64,000 nt of DNA from NCBI RefSeq assembly GCF_023101765.2, contig NC_064225.1, positions 2,480,001 to 2,544,000 on the forward strand, written 5' to 3'. The stretch is from Spodoptera frugiperda (Eukaryota > Arthropoda > Insecta > Lepidoptera > Noctuidae). The first letter of the stretch is position 1; the number at the start of each line of letters is the position of its first letter. A program made the position numbers and the translations under genes. A model generated the notes under the pieces. That model saw nothing but the letters and a program-made list of their open reading frames with translations, was not told the DNA's origin and did not search any database. This document shows positions 10,462 through 21,165 of this stretch, piece by piece.

Positions 10462-10726
10462 TACGGCCAACTGTAAACGAACTGGGACAATGCGTGGAAA
10501 CTTCTGGAACAACTGTCTGCTGGTGACGGCTGGAGTTATTGCCAGGGACGAGATTGGAAGGTGGAACTGAAGTTTGAAGGTAGTGTGGATAACTGGATGT
10601 GGGTGGGGGGTTTTTAAATTGTGGTGTTCAGTATTAGAGCAAGATTTAATAAAGTATAGAAGTTTCATTAAAATAAATTATTGTTATTGAAAATCAAAAA
10701 TCGAGATCCTAGATATCGAAATCGGA

Positions 10727-10878
10727 TTCGGAGCTGCGGACTACCTAGCGGGTTTACCGGGGCTCCAGTTCGAAAAGCAGGAGTAGCAACGGGGTGATTT
10801 TTAGTCAGTAAGAGTCTGACACTCCCTTTTGCCTCGCCTAAGGCGAGAGAAGTCATCGGATGATTTTCCACACTCAAA
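10727..10878 (-). repeat. R3 repeat
   Basis: Inverted full copy, GGAGCTGCGGACTACCTAGC through GAGAGAAGTCATCGGATGAT, ending in an A-rich run. The 69-codon frame across it is a repeat frame. Confidence 0.6.
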
Positions 10879-10917
10879 AAAAAAAAAGATATCGAAATCG
10901 AGAATCAGTCACTCTTA

Positions 10918-11093
10918 TCTATAATATAAAAACAAGTCAGGTTTTCCTTCTTGACGCTATAACTCCAGAACGCACGAATCAATTTTCATGGTTTTGCATT
11001 CGTTGGAAAGGTGTCGAGCTTCGTGAGGTTTATAGCAAGCAGGAAAACAGGGAAAATAATTTGTGCCGAAACGGAGTTCCCTGCGTTTGTTAG
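10918..11093 (+). mobile_element. Helitron B, short non-autonomous
   Basis: Starts TCTATAATATAAAAACAAGT after an A and shares an internal block (GACGCTATAACTCC, TTTTGCATTCGTTGGAAAGG) with the inverted copy at 49878-50069. The 3' end has the hairpin-type ACGGAGTTCCCTGCGT followed by TTAG, a mutated CTAG. 176 bp, no coding capacity. Confidence 0.6.
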
Positions 11094-11277
11094 TAAAATA
11101 TATTTTCATTAAAATATGTAAATGATTGTTATTGAAAATCAGAAATCGAGATCCTAGAAATCTAAATCGATACTCATGTTTTTGAGTCTATAGTTAAGGT
11201 CATAGCTAATAGTCAATGTCCACATCATTTCATAACATCAAACATCTCCATCTTTCTCCCACAAAAAACAGACAATA

Positions 11278-12724
11278 TCTATACATATAATAAAATCGTA
11301 GAAAAGTGCTGTCTGTACATTGAAAATAAAAATAAAAAAAATAGCAGGGGTTATTGTTATGTCGATGTCGAACCCAAAAATGTAATTAACTTTTTTTTTG
11401 TCTGTTTGTCTGTTTGTCTGTTCGTCTGTGCGCGCTAATCTCAGAAACGGCTGATCCGAGTTGGATGCGGTTTTCACGAATATATTGTGGGATGCTTAAA
11501 TTTACATTTAGTGTTTGTTTCATGTCAATCGGTTCATAAATAAAAAAGTTATGTCAAATTAAAGAATCACGTCGAACATTCTATGCTTATACCATTAATC
11601 TCCGCAACTATTTGACGGATTTGGTTGAAATTTGGTACAGATATAGTTTAGAACCTTAGAAAGGACATAGATATATTTTTATTTCAAAAATCAAAAAATA
11701 AAAATAAGAAATAAATTATTTATAAATAATTCTATGTCGATCGTTACACGACTTCGGTTCATGTTATTGTTTTAATTTATCGAAAAAAAGTAAATAAATA
11801 GTAAAAAGGTATGAAAAAAATAATATCAATATAATAAAACATTTAGTACAAAGAAAATGCTCTAACGGAGTATAGATAATTCTATGTCGATCGTTACACG
11901 ACTTCGGTTCATGTTATTGTTTTAATTCATCGAAAAAAGTAAATAAATAGTAAAAAGGTATGAAAAAAATAATATCAATATAATTAAACTTTTAGTACAA
12001 AGAAAATGCCCGAACGGAGTATAAATAAATAATCCAAGTTGTCTTTATCCTCGATAGATGGCGTTGGGATCGAAATAGATCGCGCTATGGTTTCGTTACA
12101 TTCATTTGGTTGGGTATCGGCCGAGCGCTTCGGTACTATCGTAGAAAAAGTGTATTATCAGTCGTATGATTATTATTTGTCTGTAGTGGTCCTGCTGTTT
12201 CGTATATTCTAAATTGGTTTCGTTGTATTTGTCAATTAATAAGTTTATTTGTTGGGTTTTCCTGGTGGTTAAACTATTTAACGTAGGTTTAGTTTGATAT
12301 CGATTATTAGTAGTTACTGTAGTTAGTTTTTTTAATAAAATTGTAAGTCTAATATTTTTTTTAATTAGATTAGATTTAAGTCGTTTCTTTTAAATTATTT
12401 AGTTTAAGCTTGGTTATTATAGCATAGAGGATAGGTTGTAATATAGTTTCTTTTTTAATTGTTATAAATTCGTAATTCGTAGCTTTCTTTAGTTTTAAGT
12501 CAGTTTAAGTCCGTTTTTAAACTATTTTTTCAATGCCCTAAGTGAGTATACATCTATTAAATTCAAACGCAGAGCTCATTATGTTGATTTTTGAAGAGTT
12601 CCCTGGAATATCTTCCACATCTCATTTTTGAAGAGATCCCGCGAGATCGGGAACTATGTGGTTAAAACCAAAAATTTGCCGGAAGTCACTATTCCACGCA
12701 AACGAAGTCGCGGGCAAAAGCTAT
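11278..12724 (+). mobile_element. Helitron A, copy 1
   Basis: Opens TCTATACATATAATAAAATC after an A and closes with a short GC hairpin region (CCACGCAAACGAAGTCGCGG) eight bases before CTAT, a changed CTAG. Almost the whole 1.45 kb matches copy 2 at 50627-53068. It holds a (TGTC)n tract and an internal 150-bp direct repeat. No Rep/helicase frame exists, so it is non-autonomous. Helitrons move by rolling-circle replication and insert between A and T, which fits the edges. Confidence 0.75.
11731..12030 (+). repeat. 150-bp internal direct repeat of Helitron A
   Basis: TCTATGTCGATCGTTACACG starts at 11731 and again at 11881. Both units run through GTACAAAGAAAATGC and CGAACGGAGTATA-type ends, with a handful of differences. 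Confidence 0.75.
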
Positions 12725-13210
12725 AATTAATAAAAACAAACTCTCAAACATATAATCACACACAATTAAGTTCATTTTCCGACAACAACAAAACAGCTCA
12801 TGATTGGCCGGCAAAAATCCAATTTAATCGTTCACGAAGATTGCAACTATGCATCAATTAGAACAGACAATAGCCAGGGGAATCAATTAATTAAGTAAAA
12901 AAAAAGTAGAAGTGGCGGATATCGCGAACTCGCTTCGAGAGAAGTGCTTCCGGACAGTCTACTCCGCAATTTTAGTAGACTAGCTGGGCAAGTTTTTGTG
13001 CAGTTGCGGACACAATTTGTGGCGCACTTTTGGTTGGGGAAGATTTTTCCTTGTTTTTTTTGTTAAGATTTGTTTTTTTTCTTTTTCGTTTTGTTGTTTT
13101 TTTTTATAAGCAGTTGTATTGTAATTATTTTATATCTTTTTAATCATATTCATCGATGATTAACATTAATTTTATTTCGTATTTAAATATTATACTTATT
13201 TTTATTGCTG
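12725..13210. other. no gene seen; mixed composition
   Basis: 12910-13030 is more GC-rich (GGATATCGCGAACTCGCTTC) and is followed by T-rich tracts. I see no open frame, splice pattern or known repeat. Confidence 0.4.
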
Positions 13211-13387
13211 CTCTTCGGTCGAGGTTCGATTCCCCGGTCGGGCAAAAAATTGCTGGGCTTTTATCCGATTTTCGAAAATTTCTCAGTAGTAGCACGGAGT
13301 CTGGAATTGTGCCCAGTATGTGGCAATAGGCTCACCCCCTATTACATGGGACTTATAACACAAATGGTGAAAAGTGATAAAAAGGCA
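13211..13387 (+). mobile_element. R1 SINE, 5' truncated
   Basis: Starts in the tRNA-like head just before the B box (GAGGTTCGATTCCCCGG), continues through the body to GGTGAAAAGTG, and lacks the last 60 bp. Confidence 0.65.
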
Positions 13388-13514
13388 ATGATTATGAAAT
13401 AACAACATAACTCATTTGACAACTTTAACATACTACCATCGTTGACTTTTTATTTAAATGTCATTCAAATGGTATTATAAACTAAAATTTAAAAAATTAA
13501 ATGCTTTTAACAAT

Positions 13515-13722
13515 TGGTTTTCAAAACATGGGTCCGAGTTCCACTTTGGAAAAGTGTTATTGTCAATTCCAAAGTTTTCTAAAACAGCACGGGCCTTAAA
13601 ATGGTGGCAGGTGTTGGACAATAGGCTCGCTCCTTATAATAATGGGACTAATAACATAATTGGTGAAAAGTTCCGTTGTTATGCACCTCTTTCTCTGTAA
13701 TCAAGAAAATAAAAGACGAATA
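13515..13722 (+). mobile_element. R1 SINE, strongly degraded
   Basis: Ordered weak matches to the R1 body: GACAATAGGCTCGCTCCTTA, AATGGGACTAATAACATAAT, GGTGAAAAGT and ATGCACCTCTTTCTCT. An old copy. Confidence 0.4.
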
Positions 13723-13844
13723 AATTACGTTCTAGGAAGTAATCGTAACAATTTGTAGAAAAACCACACTTGACTAGTCATTTATTAAGTCTATTTTCGG
13801 ATAACTAAAAACTACAACAATAATAAATAGCAGCACATTCACAT

Positions 13845-13874
13845 ACACATCAACTGCCTATAAGTGGCCACTGC
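13845..13874 (+). repeat. L family fragment
   Basis: CATCAACTGCCTATAAGTGG and CCACTGCTGG match the start of the L repeats at 30546 and 62797. Confidence 0.35.
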
Positions 13875-13888
13875 TGGTTAAAATATCG

Positions 13889-14093
13889 CGTGACGTCACT
13901 TTTAGATACGTTTTATACGTTGAAATGTCGTATTTGCTTCCATTCCTAAACTTTTATTCATTTTACCTAAATATTGTAATCGTATACTGTAATGACAATG
14001 TAAAAAATACGTGTTTAATATTTTTTCATTATCTAACTGACGAACTAAGTAGATTTTCAATGTTCATACCCCATCATCGTCCCTCTTACAGTA
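13889..14093 (+). mobile_element. M element, right half
   Basis: Contains GTGACGTCACTTTTAGATAC, AAAAATACGTGTTTAATATT, ATTATCTAACTGACG and CATACCCCATCATCGTCCCT, the right part of the M family. Confidence 0.5.
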
Positions 14094-14109
14094 CATCACC
14101 AGTTATTTT

Positions 14110-14264
14110 TAAGAAGAGAAAATCATTCAATGGCTTCTCTCGCCTTGAGCGAAGCGAGGGAGAGTTTCAGACTCTTACTGACTAAAAACCACCCCGTTCC
14201 TACTCCTACTTTTCGAGCCGGAGCCCCGGCAAACCCGCTAGGTAGTCCGCAGCTCCGGATCAGA
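14110..14264 (+). repeat. R3 repeat, full length
   Basis: AATCATTCAATGGCTTCTCT through CTTTTCGAGCCGGAGCCCC to GCAGCTCCGGAT. Few changes from the family pattern. Confidence 0.65.
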
Positions 14265-15373
14265 GCAAATTACCAGTTACCATTGTAAACAAAACTAAAG
14301 GAACGTGCTCAGTATATTACTCCTGTACACTGTATTATAATAATATTACTTTATTATTTATTGTCTCCGAGTAACCATTAAGATATGATTTACAACTGTT
14401 GAATGTTGAAATTTCTATCGTTCGTAATTTATTATCGTAGTGTATAAATACTGAAATTGCTTCGCGTTTACATAATTTCGCTTTAATGACCTAAATACGT
14501 TGAAGGTTTCTGCGTGGTTTAGTTTGTGAATTAGTGTTCGTTTTGGGTGTTTTATTAATACATAGGAATTAATCTTATGAATATTTTTTGTATTATATTC
14601 AATTAACAGTTATTCAGCACAACTGTTTTGGAAAAGAGAAGAATTTTCTGTGCTAGCCTGGTATTATGTCCGATGTATGACTGATAGACTCATCTTGTAC
14701 TACATTGGTATTCTAATATAACTTCTGACAATTTGGTGTAACATAAAAAATACTAGTTCCACCCACATAATAATCATAACTCTTACTACCGTACTCAGAA
14801 ACATATTTTCATTATTACTTAAACTGTTCCTCAGTAATGATTTTGTTCTGAAAACTATTGCTGAGGACTTGGTTAAGTAATCATTAAACGATTGTGAGCA
14901 CGGCGGTTAGAGTTTACTTATTTTTCAATAGAACAACATTTTCTTCTTGCACAAATACATAAAAAACCTCAAACAACAAAATAAATATTCCATAAACTTA
15001 TCACAATACCATTCTAACTAACAAAATAAACAGAGCACTATTTACACAACCAAAACTATAAAATGATCAAAATGAAATTTAATTTTCGTTGTACCGATAA
15101 ATTTGCAAGCAAGTGTACCAACTAAATATTTGGTAGAGCGAAACAGGCGAGCGAAATGTTCTCAAACTTTTACTGGCCACGTACAGCGCAGCGATAGAAA
15201 CGTACGTGTGTATTTATTTGTTTTCTATGTATATTTATATGTAGGTATATGAGTATATATCTTCTATGTAATATGACGAATGGATCTATGTAGGTATGTA
15301 GTTCTAAAAGATAAACTTTGAGAGAAGGCTTAGGATATATTTTTAGTGAAAGATAGTGTTAAAGTTATTTCAT
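14265..15373. other. over 1 kb with no gene or known repeat
   Basis: AT-rich filler with TATATG-type low-complexity sequence at 15230-15270. No convincing frames, tRNAs or repeat family members. Confidence 0.5.
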
Positions 15374-15500
15374 ACTAGCTTCTACCATAAGTTTTGTAGT
15401 AGGATAAAAAGTATCCTATTACCCAAGACAGCTCATACTATGTCTGTGTACCAAGTTTTATCTAAATCTGTTCAGGAGTTTCAGCGTCATTTTTTTTAAT
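15374..15500 (-). mobile_element. Helitron-like 3' end fragment
   Basis: ACTAG followed by a T-side TTCTACC, then AAAAAGTATCCTATTACCCA and TTTTATCTAAATCTGTTCAG. This is the order seen at 20064-20470, where the GGTTTCACCCGC hairpin is better kept. Confidence 0.45.
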
Positions 15501-15510
15501 ATTTGTGTAT

Positions 15511-15686
15511 ACGTTACCCCACACTAGGATTTTCTCTCACGTCATGGGTACATTTACAAACATACAATTTCATGCACATAATACCCAAACCCAAAACAAT
15601 AATTAATGGATCACAGAAAGAGCTGTTCCGTGCGGGAATCGAACTCGCTACACGTTGCACGTCAGCCATTTGCCCAGCTACCGCGT
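15511..15686 (-). mobile_element. R2 tRNA-derived SINE
   Basis: On the minus strand: tRNA-like head with GGTAGCTGGGCAAATGGCTG, a B-box-like GAGTTCGATTCCCGCAC, then the body ATTATTGTTTTGGGTTTGGG, CATGAAATTGTATGTTTGTA and ACCCATGACGTGAGAGAAAA, with a GGGGTAACGT end. Head structure supports polymerase III origin. The body differs from R1. Confidence 0.7.
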
Positions 15687-16331
15687 AAACAAAGTTTCAC
15701 ATTTTTAATATTAAGTGTGATTACAGTTAATGATTAGAGAGCATGATTAGAATTTATAATAGTAAATGATTAGAGAGCTTTGGGAGATAAAGCAGTATTA
15801 GTTGGTGCAAATATTAAATTGGAGATTTTATCTATAGAAGGTTCAAAGATAGATAGATAGAAGATAATCAAAAACACAACATATATTTCCAATAAAATGC
15901 ATTCCACTGACACCTTCAAAATCAATTCACACTCATACAAAAATCTTTTCAACCACAAACAAAATGGTCTAACAATTATGCTCGCAACTGTACCCATAAT
16001 GTTCGATAGCACGGACCGGGAAGCGGACGCTCTCAAACTTCTGTTAACCAAACGTAACTTGCACGGTAACTAGAAGAGTACTTGTGTTTGAGACTGTACC
16101 ACGGACTGTGTGTATGTGTGTGTGTGTATACCAGTTATTGGCTTGTAACACATTGATTTTAAGTGATTTGGGACGGTGGTGTAGTATGGTTTATGTTTAA
16201 ACTGTTGTGGTTTGGTTTGGGCTTTTGTGATATTTTATATTTGAATGTCATAGATTTTATACTATCTACATTGTAAAAACTGTTACATGTACTACAAACT
16301 GTTTTTTTGTATAAATAAAGTTATTATTTTT
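15687..16331. other. no gene; contains (TG)n microsatellite
   Basis: AT-rich filler. 16107-16130 is a TG dinucleotide tract with single interruptions. The 93-codon minus-strand frame at 15770-16051 has no recognisable features. Confidence 0.5.
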
Positions 16332-16487
16332 TTTTAATGGGAGAAATAATCCCATGTCTTCTCTCGCCTCGGACGAGGTGAGATGGAGTGTTAGACGCTT
16401 ACTGACCAAAAACTACCCCGTTCTAACTTCTGCTTTTCGAGCCGGATCCTCGGTAAACCTGCTAAGTAGTCTGCAACTCCGAATTTT
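16332..16487 (+). repeat. R3 repeat
   Basis: GGGAGAAATAATCCCATGTC, TCTCTCGCCTCGGACGAGGT, ACCAAAAACTACCCCGTTCT, TTTTCGAGCCGGATCCTCGG, TAGTCTGCAACTCCG. Full length with about 10% change. Confidence 0.6.
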
Positions 16488-16569
16488 AGTCAAGTTTTAC
16501 GGAGTTTAGAATTATTACATCTATAGATCATGAGACTATAAGTGGCAATAGGGTAGATAAATAATTTCC

Positions 16570-16793
16570 ATTTTATGTCCGACTTGTTTATTTTAAAATA
16601 TTAAACACATATTTTTTATTTTCTTTTGAAATCAAATACTTTCGAATGTATATTGATTTAAAATGTCGCCTGAAGTCACTTCTGGGTAACGTTTTATACG
16701 TAGAAATGACCTATTTGCTCTCACTCCTAAACTTTAATTTCTTTTATCTAAGTATTGTCATTTTATATATTACCAAATAAAACAAGTAATGTG
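16570..16793. mobile_element. M element, central part
   Basis: ATTAAACACATATTTTTTAT, TGAAGTCACTTCTGGGTAAC, CTCTCACTCCTAAACTTTAA and TTTATCTAAGTATTGTCATT match the M centre at 905-1205 and 28968-29146. The outer GGGGTATG arms are missing. Confidence 0.4.
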
Positions 16794-16798
16794 AAGCT

Positions 16799-17022
16799 AG
16801 CTGGGTGATTCTTCAAAAAAAGTCACAAAAAGTTAACGGCGTCATTATCCTCACCCAAAAGTTAACCATTCTGGCGATTGAAACACAAAATTTGGTTTCA
16901 ATAAATTAAGCTGTGACACTGCTCTCAACTCTCAATAAATTAAGCTACCACGATGCTTAATAACGCGGGAGAATAATGATTTGTTAAATAAAAGTTAAAG
17001 TTTTTTGAAGAATCACCCAGCT
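16799..17022. mobile_element. MITE with perfect 22-bp inverted termini
   Basis: The first 22 bases, CTGGGTGATTCTTCAAAAAA with two bases before it, are the exact complement of the last 22 at 17001-17022. The 224-bp interior carries no frame. A TA precedes the left end and TG follows the right, compatible with a mutated TA target (Tc1/mariner-type), which is inference only. Confidence 0.65.
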
Positions 17023-17042
17023 GCCTATACCAAATTGTAGCT

Positions 17043-17092
17043 TCGAATAGAGAAGAACGATCAAGAAACTCCATTCGTTACTCTTAAAAAAA
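17043..17092 (+). repeat. N family LINE-tail fragment
   Basis: GAGAAGAACGATCAAGAAAC then CCATTCGTTACTCTT matches the tail at 23270-23322. I recognise this as a common moth LINE 3' end. Confidence 0.4.
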
Positions 17093-17149
17093 AAACAATA
17101 TCATTGAACGTTGGATCGTTACTAATGATGTACATTTTTTTCTGCAAAT

Positions 17150-17665
17150 AAGTGTAATGTTTCACAAATATCTTGATAATATAGAAGCCTGAAAAACACT
17201 AGCGCTTACTGAAAGTAATGAACGTACAAATTGTATTTTGATTTCGGTACAATTATTGGGGTCGCTGACTCGTTGGTCGAGTGGTCGTTAGTGCGACTGC
17301 CGGACAAAGGGTGTCGGATTCGATTCTCAGGTCAGGCAAAGTATTACTGAACTTTTTTCGGTTTTTAGAAATTTCTCAGTAATAGCACGAAGTCTGGATT
17401 TGTCCATGGCAATAGGCTCACCCCCTATTACTTGGGACTTTAACAGAAATAGTGAAAAGTGGGTGTACATTGTATAGCGGTAGTATATACGTGCCTTAAT
17501 GTGCACCTCTGCCTATCCCTTCGGGGATAAAAGACGTGACGATGCAAAAAAGAATAAGTGTAATGTTCCACATATATCCTGAAAAACACTAACACCTACT
17601 GAAACTAATGAACGTACAAATTGTATTTTGATTTCAATATAATTATTGGGGTCACTGACCGTCCT
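17150..17665 (+). repeat. direct duplication around an R1 SINE
   Basis: AATAAGTGTAATGTTTCACA ... GAAAGTAATGAACGTACAAA ... ATTATTGGGGTCGCTGAC at 17150-17269 recurs at 17553-17658 with a 16-bp deletion and scattered changes. R1 sits between the two. Confidence 0.65.
17267..17546 (+). mobile_element. R1 SINE, full length
   Basis: tRNA head GACTCGTTGGTCGAGTGGTC and B box region GATTCGATTCTC, body with CAATAGGCTCACCCCCTATT, 3' end GGGGATAAAAGACGTGACG. It starts exactly at the edge of the duplicated block. Confidence 0.75.
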
Positions 17666-17837
17666 ACAATATGTATGTATCTAATTATACATTAATGGGG
17701 AGACTGAGGTAATTAATGTAGTTAATATCTAGATTATTTTGCTAGTAAATTAATGTTATATAACATAAGTTGCGCTTGAAGAGGTAGGCAGACTAAACCC
17801 GTTTCTAACTTATTATATTCAGGGGTCTATCAGTTCT

Positions 17838-17955
17838 AGAGCTGCGGACAATTTAACGTTACCGGGGCTCCGTCTCAAAGTAGGAGTAGGAACGGGATGG
17901 TTTTTAGTTTAGTACGAATCTCACACTCCCTTTCACCTCACCTAAGGCGGGACAA
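17838..17955 (-). repeat. R3 repeat, internally shortened
   Basis: AGAGCTGCGGACAATTTAAC, AACGGGATGGTTTTTAGTTT and CACTCCCTTTCACCTCACCT in inverted order. Confidence 0.5.
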
Positions 17956-17965
17956 GAAGTAGAAA

Positions 17966-18644
17966 GATATAACCCGTTAAAAATAAAAAAAACAAAAAAG
18001 GAGTTTCTTAGTGAGCCCTTACTTTTTTACTTAAAACAAGTTGGCACCGTGTCAATAAATCAATTTTCAAAAAGCCTGAATAGGACAACAAACTGGTACC
18101 TGATACGTATTGCTCGGTAGTAATGCTTGCGGTCACTCGCCTAACGAGGTAGTGATTTTAGTCTATTAAAGTTTTAGTCCTACCTAAATAGTGTTGGAAC
18201 TTTGCGAGAAAATAATCTGAATTTAATTTTACTGAGTCCAAAAAATTTAAATATTTACAATATAAATTAAAAAAAGCATTTAAAAATAATAACACGACAA
18301 CATTTACTAATCGCTACACCAGGATATCTTTATCCCGGGGGCCGCATTAATAACTCCGTCCATTACTCACCGTAATTCCCGGGATAGTCCGGGATGTCAG
18401 CACTAATCCCGCGAGCCCGGGACCACGGTGTCGCATCACTGGGAACAATGGTTTGTTAATTAGATATGAATTACAATTGAAGACTAATTAGTTTAATGTA
18501 GTTATGCTAGGGTTGTCTGTAGTTGGTATTAGTGATGTAAATCCTTGGTTTAGTTGTAGTTGTATATGTCTTCGTGAATGTTAACACTTTATAAGTTTTT
18601 AAACTGACATGGTCAGTAACACTATTTTATTTTATTCAACTACT
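17966..18644. other. no gene; GC-rich patch 18325-18440
   Basis: Mostly AT-rich, but 18325-18440 holds several CCCGGG / TCCCGGGA-type palindromes (TTATCCCGGGGGCCGC, AATTCCCGGGATAGTCCGGG, GCGAGCCCGGGACC). No frame or RNA structure could be assigned. Confidence 0.4.
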
Positions 18645-18828
18645 ACATACTACATTAGGATTTTCTCCTGTGTCGTGGGTGCGTTTACAAACATACAAGT
18701 TCACATACACATGACACCCAAACCCGAAACAACAATTTGTGGATCACACAAAGAGTTGCTCCGTGCGGGAATCGAACCCGCTACCCGTTGCGCGGCAGCC
18801 AGTTGCCCAGCCACCGCACCAACCTTGC
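18645..18828 (-). mobile_element. R2 SINE, full length
   Basis: Well-kept inverted copy: GATTTTCTCCTGTGTCGTGG, CATGACACCCAAACCCGAAA, B box side GTGCGGGAATCGAACCCGCT, head end AGTTGCCCAGCCACCGCACC. Confidence 0.75.
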
Positions 18829-19127
18829 ATTCAATCATTAGGACTTGAGATGGGATATTTACCATGGTTGTTTCTTACGTGATCATGGCGCTTGCAACAG
18901 TGCCGAAATATTGGAAACTTATAGACATAAATAAACATGACAAATATCTCGCTTCAAGTTGTTAATACTTCGTCTATATTTTTATGTAAATGGGGTATTT
19001 CGGGACGAACTTGACACATATGACATGGACGGACCATTAAACCTATGGATTGGTCATAAAAAGCGTTACATAGAGAGGAGTGGAAGGAGAGTAGGGAGGC
19101 CTTTGCCCTGAAGTGGGACGATCATTT

Positions 19128-19345
19128 GACTACACGGTTGGTGCGGTGGCTGGGCAACTGGCTGCCGTACAATGTGTAGCGGGTTCGATTACCGCACGGA
19201 GCAACTCTTTGTGTGATCCACAAATTGTTGTTTCGGGTCTGGGTGTCATGTGCATGTGAAATTGTATGTTTGTAAACGCACCCACGACACAGGAGAAAAT
19301 CCTAATGTGGGGCAACGTTTTTTAAAAAAGAAAAGAAAAGAAAAG
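19128..19345 (+). mobile_element. R2 SINE, full length with (AAAAG)n tail
   Basis: tRNA head GTTGGTGCGGTGGCTGGGCA, B box GGGTTCGATTACCGCAC, body to GGGGCAACGT, then a T run and an AAAAG tail at 19321-19345. It faces the inverted R2 copy 300 bp upstream. Confidence 0.75.
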
Positions 19346-19380
19346 ATCATGGCTGAAAAAAGAAAGCATAATGTAAATAA

Positions 19381-19665
19381 GCAGACATATCAGCTGATGA
19401 TAATTAATCCATGCTACCCATGAACGTTCGAAACACCATGGAAGTTCAATTCATAATATGCTTTTGACACGACTGCTCCAGGTCAACCAGAGTGATACCA
19501 AGGTCCCTCAAGAAATTGCGTGAAACACCACTTGGGTATGCCAAGTGAGTGAGATTGCCACAGGCCCAATTCTTATATTTAAGCAGCCGGCAACGAACTT
19601 CTTACTCTTCTGATGTTGTGCGTCCAGGGCCCGTTATCCATATCCCATAACAAAAAAACGCATAC
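19381..19665. repeat. R4-derived sequence, rearranged
   Basis: Left part has the poly-A-side R4 block in minus orientation (GCAGACATATCAGCTGATGA). The right part has CCAGAGTGATACCAAGGTCC, CAACGAACTTCTTACTC and CCCATAACAAAAAAAC in plus orientation. The two orientations meet near 19465. Confidence 0.4.
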
Positions 19666-20063
19666 CCAATCTTTTTACCCGACTGCGCCAGAAGTTGGGT
19701 TATGTTTTTCGAGAGTATGTATGTATAATTGTTTGGCCTTTTTTTTGTAATTGGACCTTTAATATTACTTCAGATATAAGTTTTATAGCATTTTATTTAT
19801 GCATCATTTTCGTTTGACACGACTTAATAAAAACCATGTACTATATATTATAGCCGTGGGCGGCGGCCCGTTAGTAATTATAATATGTACGTGTACATGC
19901 ATCGACCAATAAATAATGTTCAGCTTGCTATAAAGTCATATAAATGAAACATTAATTAACTTTTACATACAAAATTACAACCCAGTGAACAATTGTTTAT
20001 CGAACAATTACTCCGTACTAACCTATTTTGCTCGATAATTCACTATTTTTTTTTTTTAATTTA
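19666..20063. other. no gene or recognised repeat
   Basis: AT-rich filler with an ordinary poly-T run at 20046-20057. Nothing assignable. Confidence 0.45.
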
Positions 20064-20470
20064 ACTAGTTTCTCACAGCGGTTTCACCCGCGTTGCCGTA
20101 GTATAAAAAGTATCCTTTAAGTGTGGGAGAACCATGCTTCGGCACGAACGGGCTGGTTCAAAAGGAATGAAGCCCAATTATCCCCCCCCCCCCTATCCTA
20201 ATCTTCCTAATCACCGATTTCACAACAACCCTTAAATTCCTAACCCTCAAAAGGCCGGCAACGCACTTGTAACGCCTTTGATGTTTCAAGTGTCCATGGG
20301 CGGTGGCGATTGCTTACCATCCGGTGATCCGTCTATTCGTTTACCAGCTTATACCATAAAAAAACATTATCACCCAAGGCAACTCATATCCTGTCTGTGT
20401 ACTAAATTTTATCAAAATCCGTTCAGTAGTTTCATTGTGATTGACGGATAAACATACAAACAAACAAACT
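20064..20470 (-). mobile_element. Helitron-like 3' end, split by R4
   Basis: ACTAG, hairpin-type AGCGGTTTCACCCGCGTTGC and AAAAAGTATCCTT lie left of R4. CACCCAAGGCAACTCATATC, ATCAAAATCCGTTCAGTAGT and AAACAAACAAACTTTCAC lie right. The unsplit order is seen at 15374-15500. Confidence 0.5.
20118..20367 (+). mobile_element. R4 repeat inside a Helitron end
   Basis: AGTGTGGGAGAACCATGC to TATACCATAAAAAAAC. The central part is shortened and a 10-base C run stands at 20182-20191 in place of the usual CCCCC. TTA lies on both sides, too short to prove a target duplication. Confidence 0.65.
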
Positions 20471-21165
20471 TTCACAAAATATCTTGACCAATGACAAGCG
20501 AAAATGCGATCGAGCTCAATTCAAAAGGTTCAAATTGATAATTACAGAATAACCAAGCAGGTTACAGGCTGTTAATAATAATAATAATTTTAATGAATAA
20601 TCTAATTAAAGCTTCATAAACAAAATAAATGATTGCATTAGCACTGTTGCTAATCATTTATTTTGTTTTAATATTTATTGTGGCTTTCATCATAAAACCA
20701 CCAGTTAAACAATATCATAATAATATAGCTGATTGCTATTTTAGTGTAGAAATCGTTAAGTGAGGACTACAGTGTCGAATTTGACTCCGGTTCAAGTGAT
20801 TAGCTGGTTCATCCGAAATAACTAAATTGTTACGGGGAATATTTCAAATTTAGGAGAATTGGGAAGATTCAACAAAGCACATTATAATTATTCTTGTAGA
20901 TTCATTAAAATAACTCGCTATGATACTACGCAAAGTAATGTGATGCGCTACGTTTGCTACGACGCTACGAAATGTGAGCGTGATGCGCTACGCTCGCTAC
21001 GACGTAGCACTAATACCATCGGTATTGGCGGTTTGACTATATCTACCGTTCATGTCATTAACTACATATTATCAAATAGCACTTCCTTTAATAAACTTCC
21101 TTAGTCGGCTGTAATGGCACCCATTGGAAGAGCAGCGGTGGGGACTAATTCATTCTACTTTAACC
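20471..21165. other. no gene; GCTACG-rich block
   Basis: 20925-21010 repeats GATGCGCTACG / GCTACGACG motifs, similar in style to 50505-50600. A short ATA microsatellite lies at 20574-20590. An 81-codon frame over the GCTACG block looks like repeat translation. Confidence 0.4.

Larger units (their letters stand above)
10677..11170. repeat. direct duplication flanking R3 and Helitron B
   Basis: TTGTTATTGAAAATCAAAAA with CGAGATCCTAGATATCGAAA at 10677-10725 recurs at 11123-11170. Between them lie an inverted R3 and a Helitron B copy. Confidence 0.5.
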
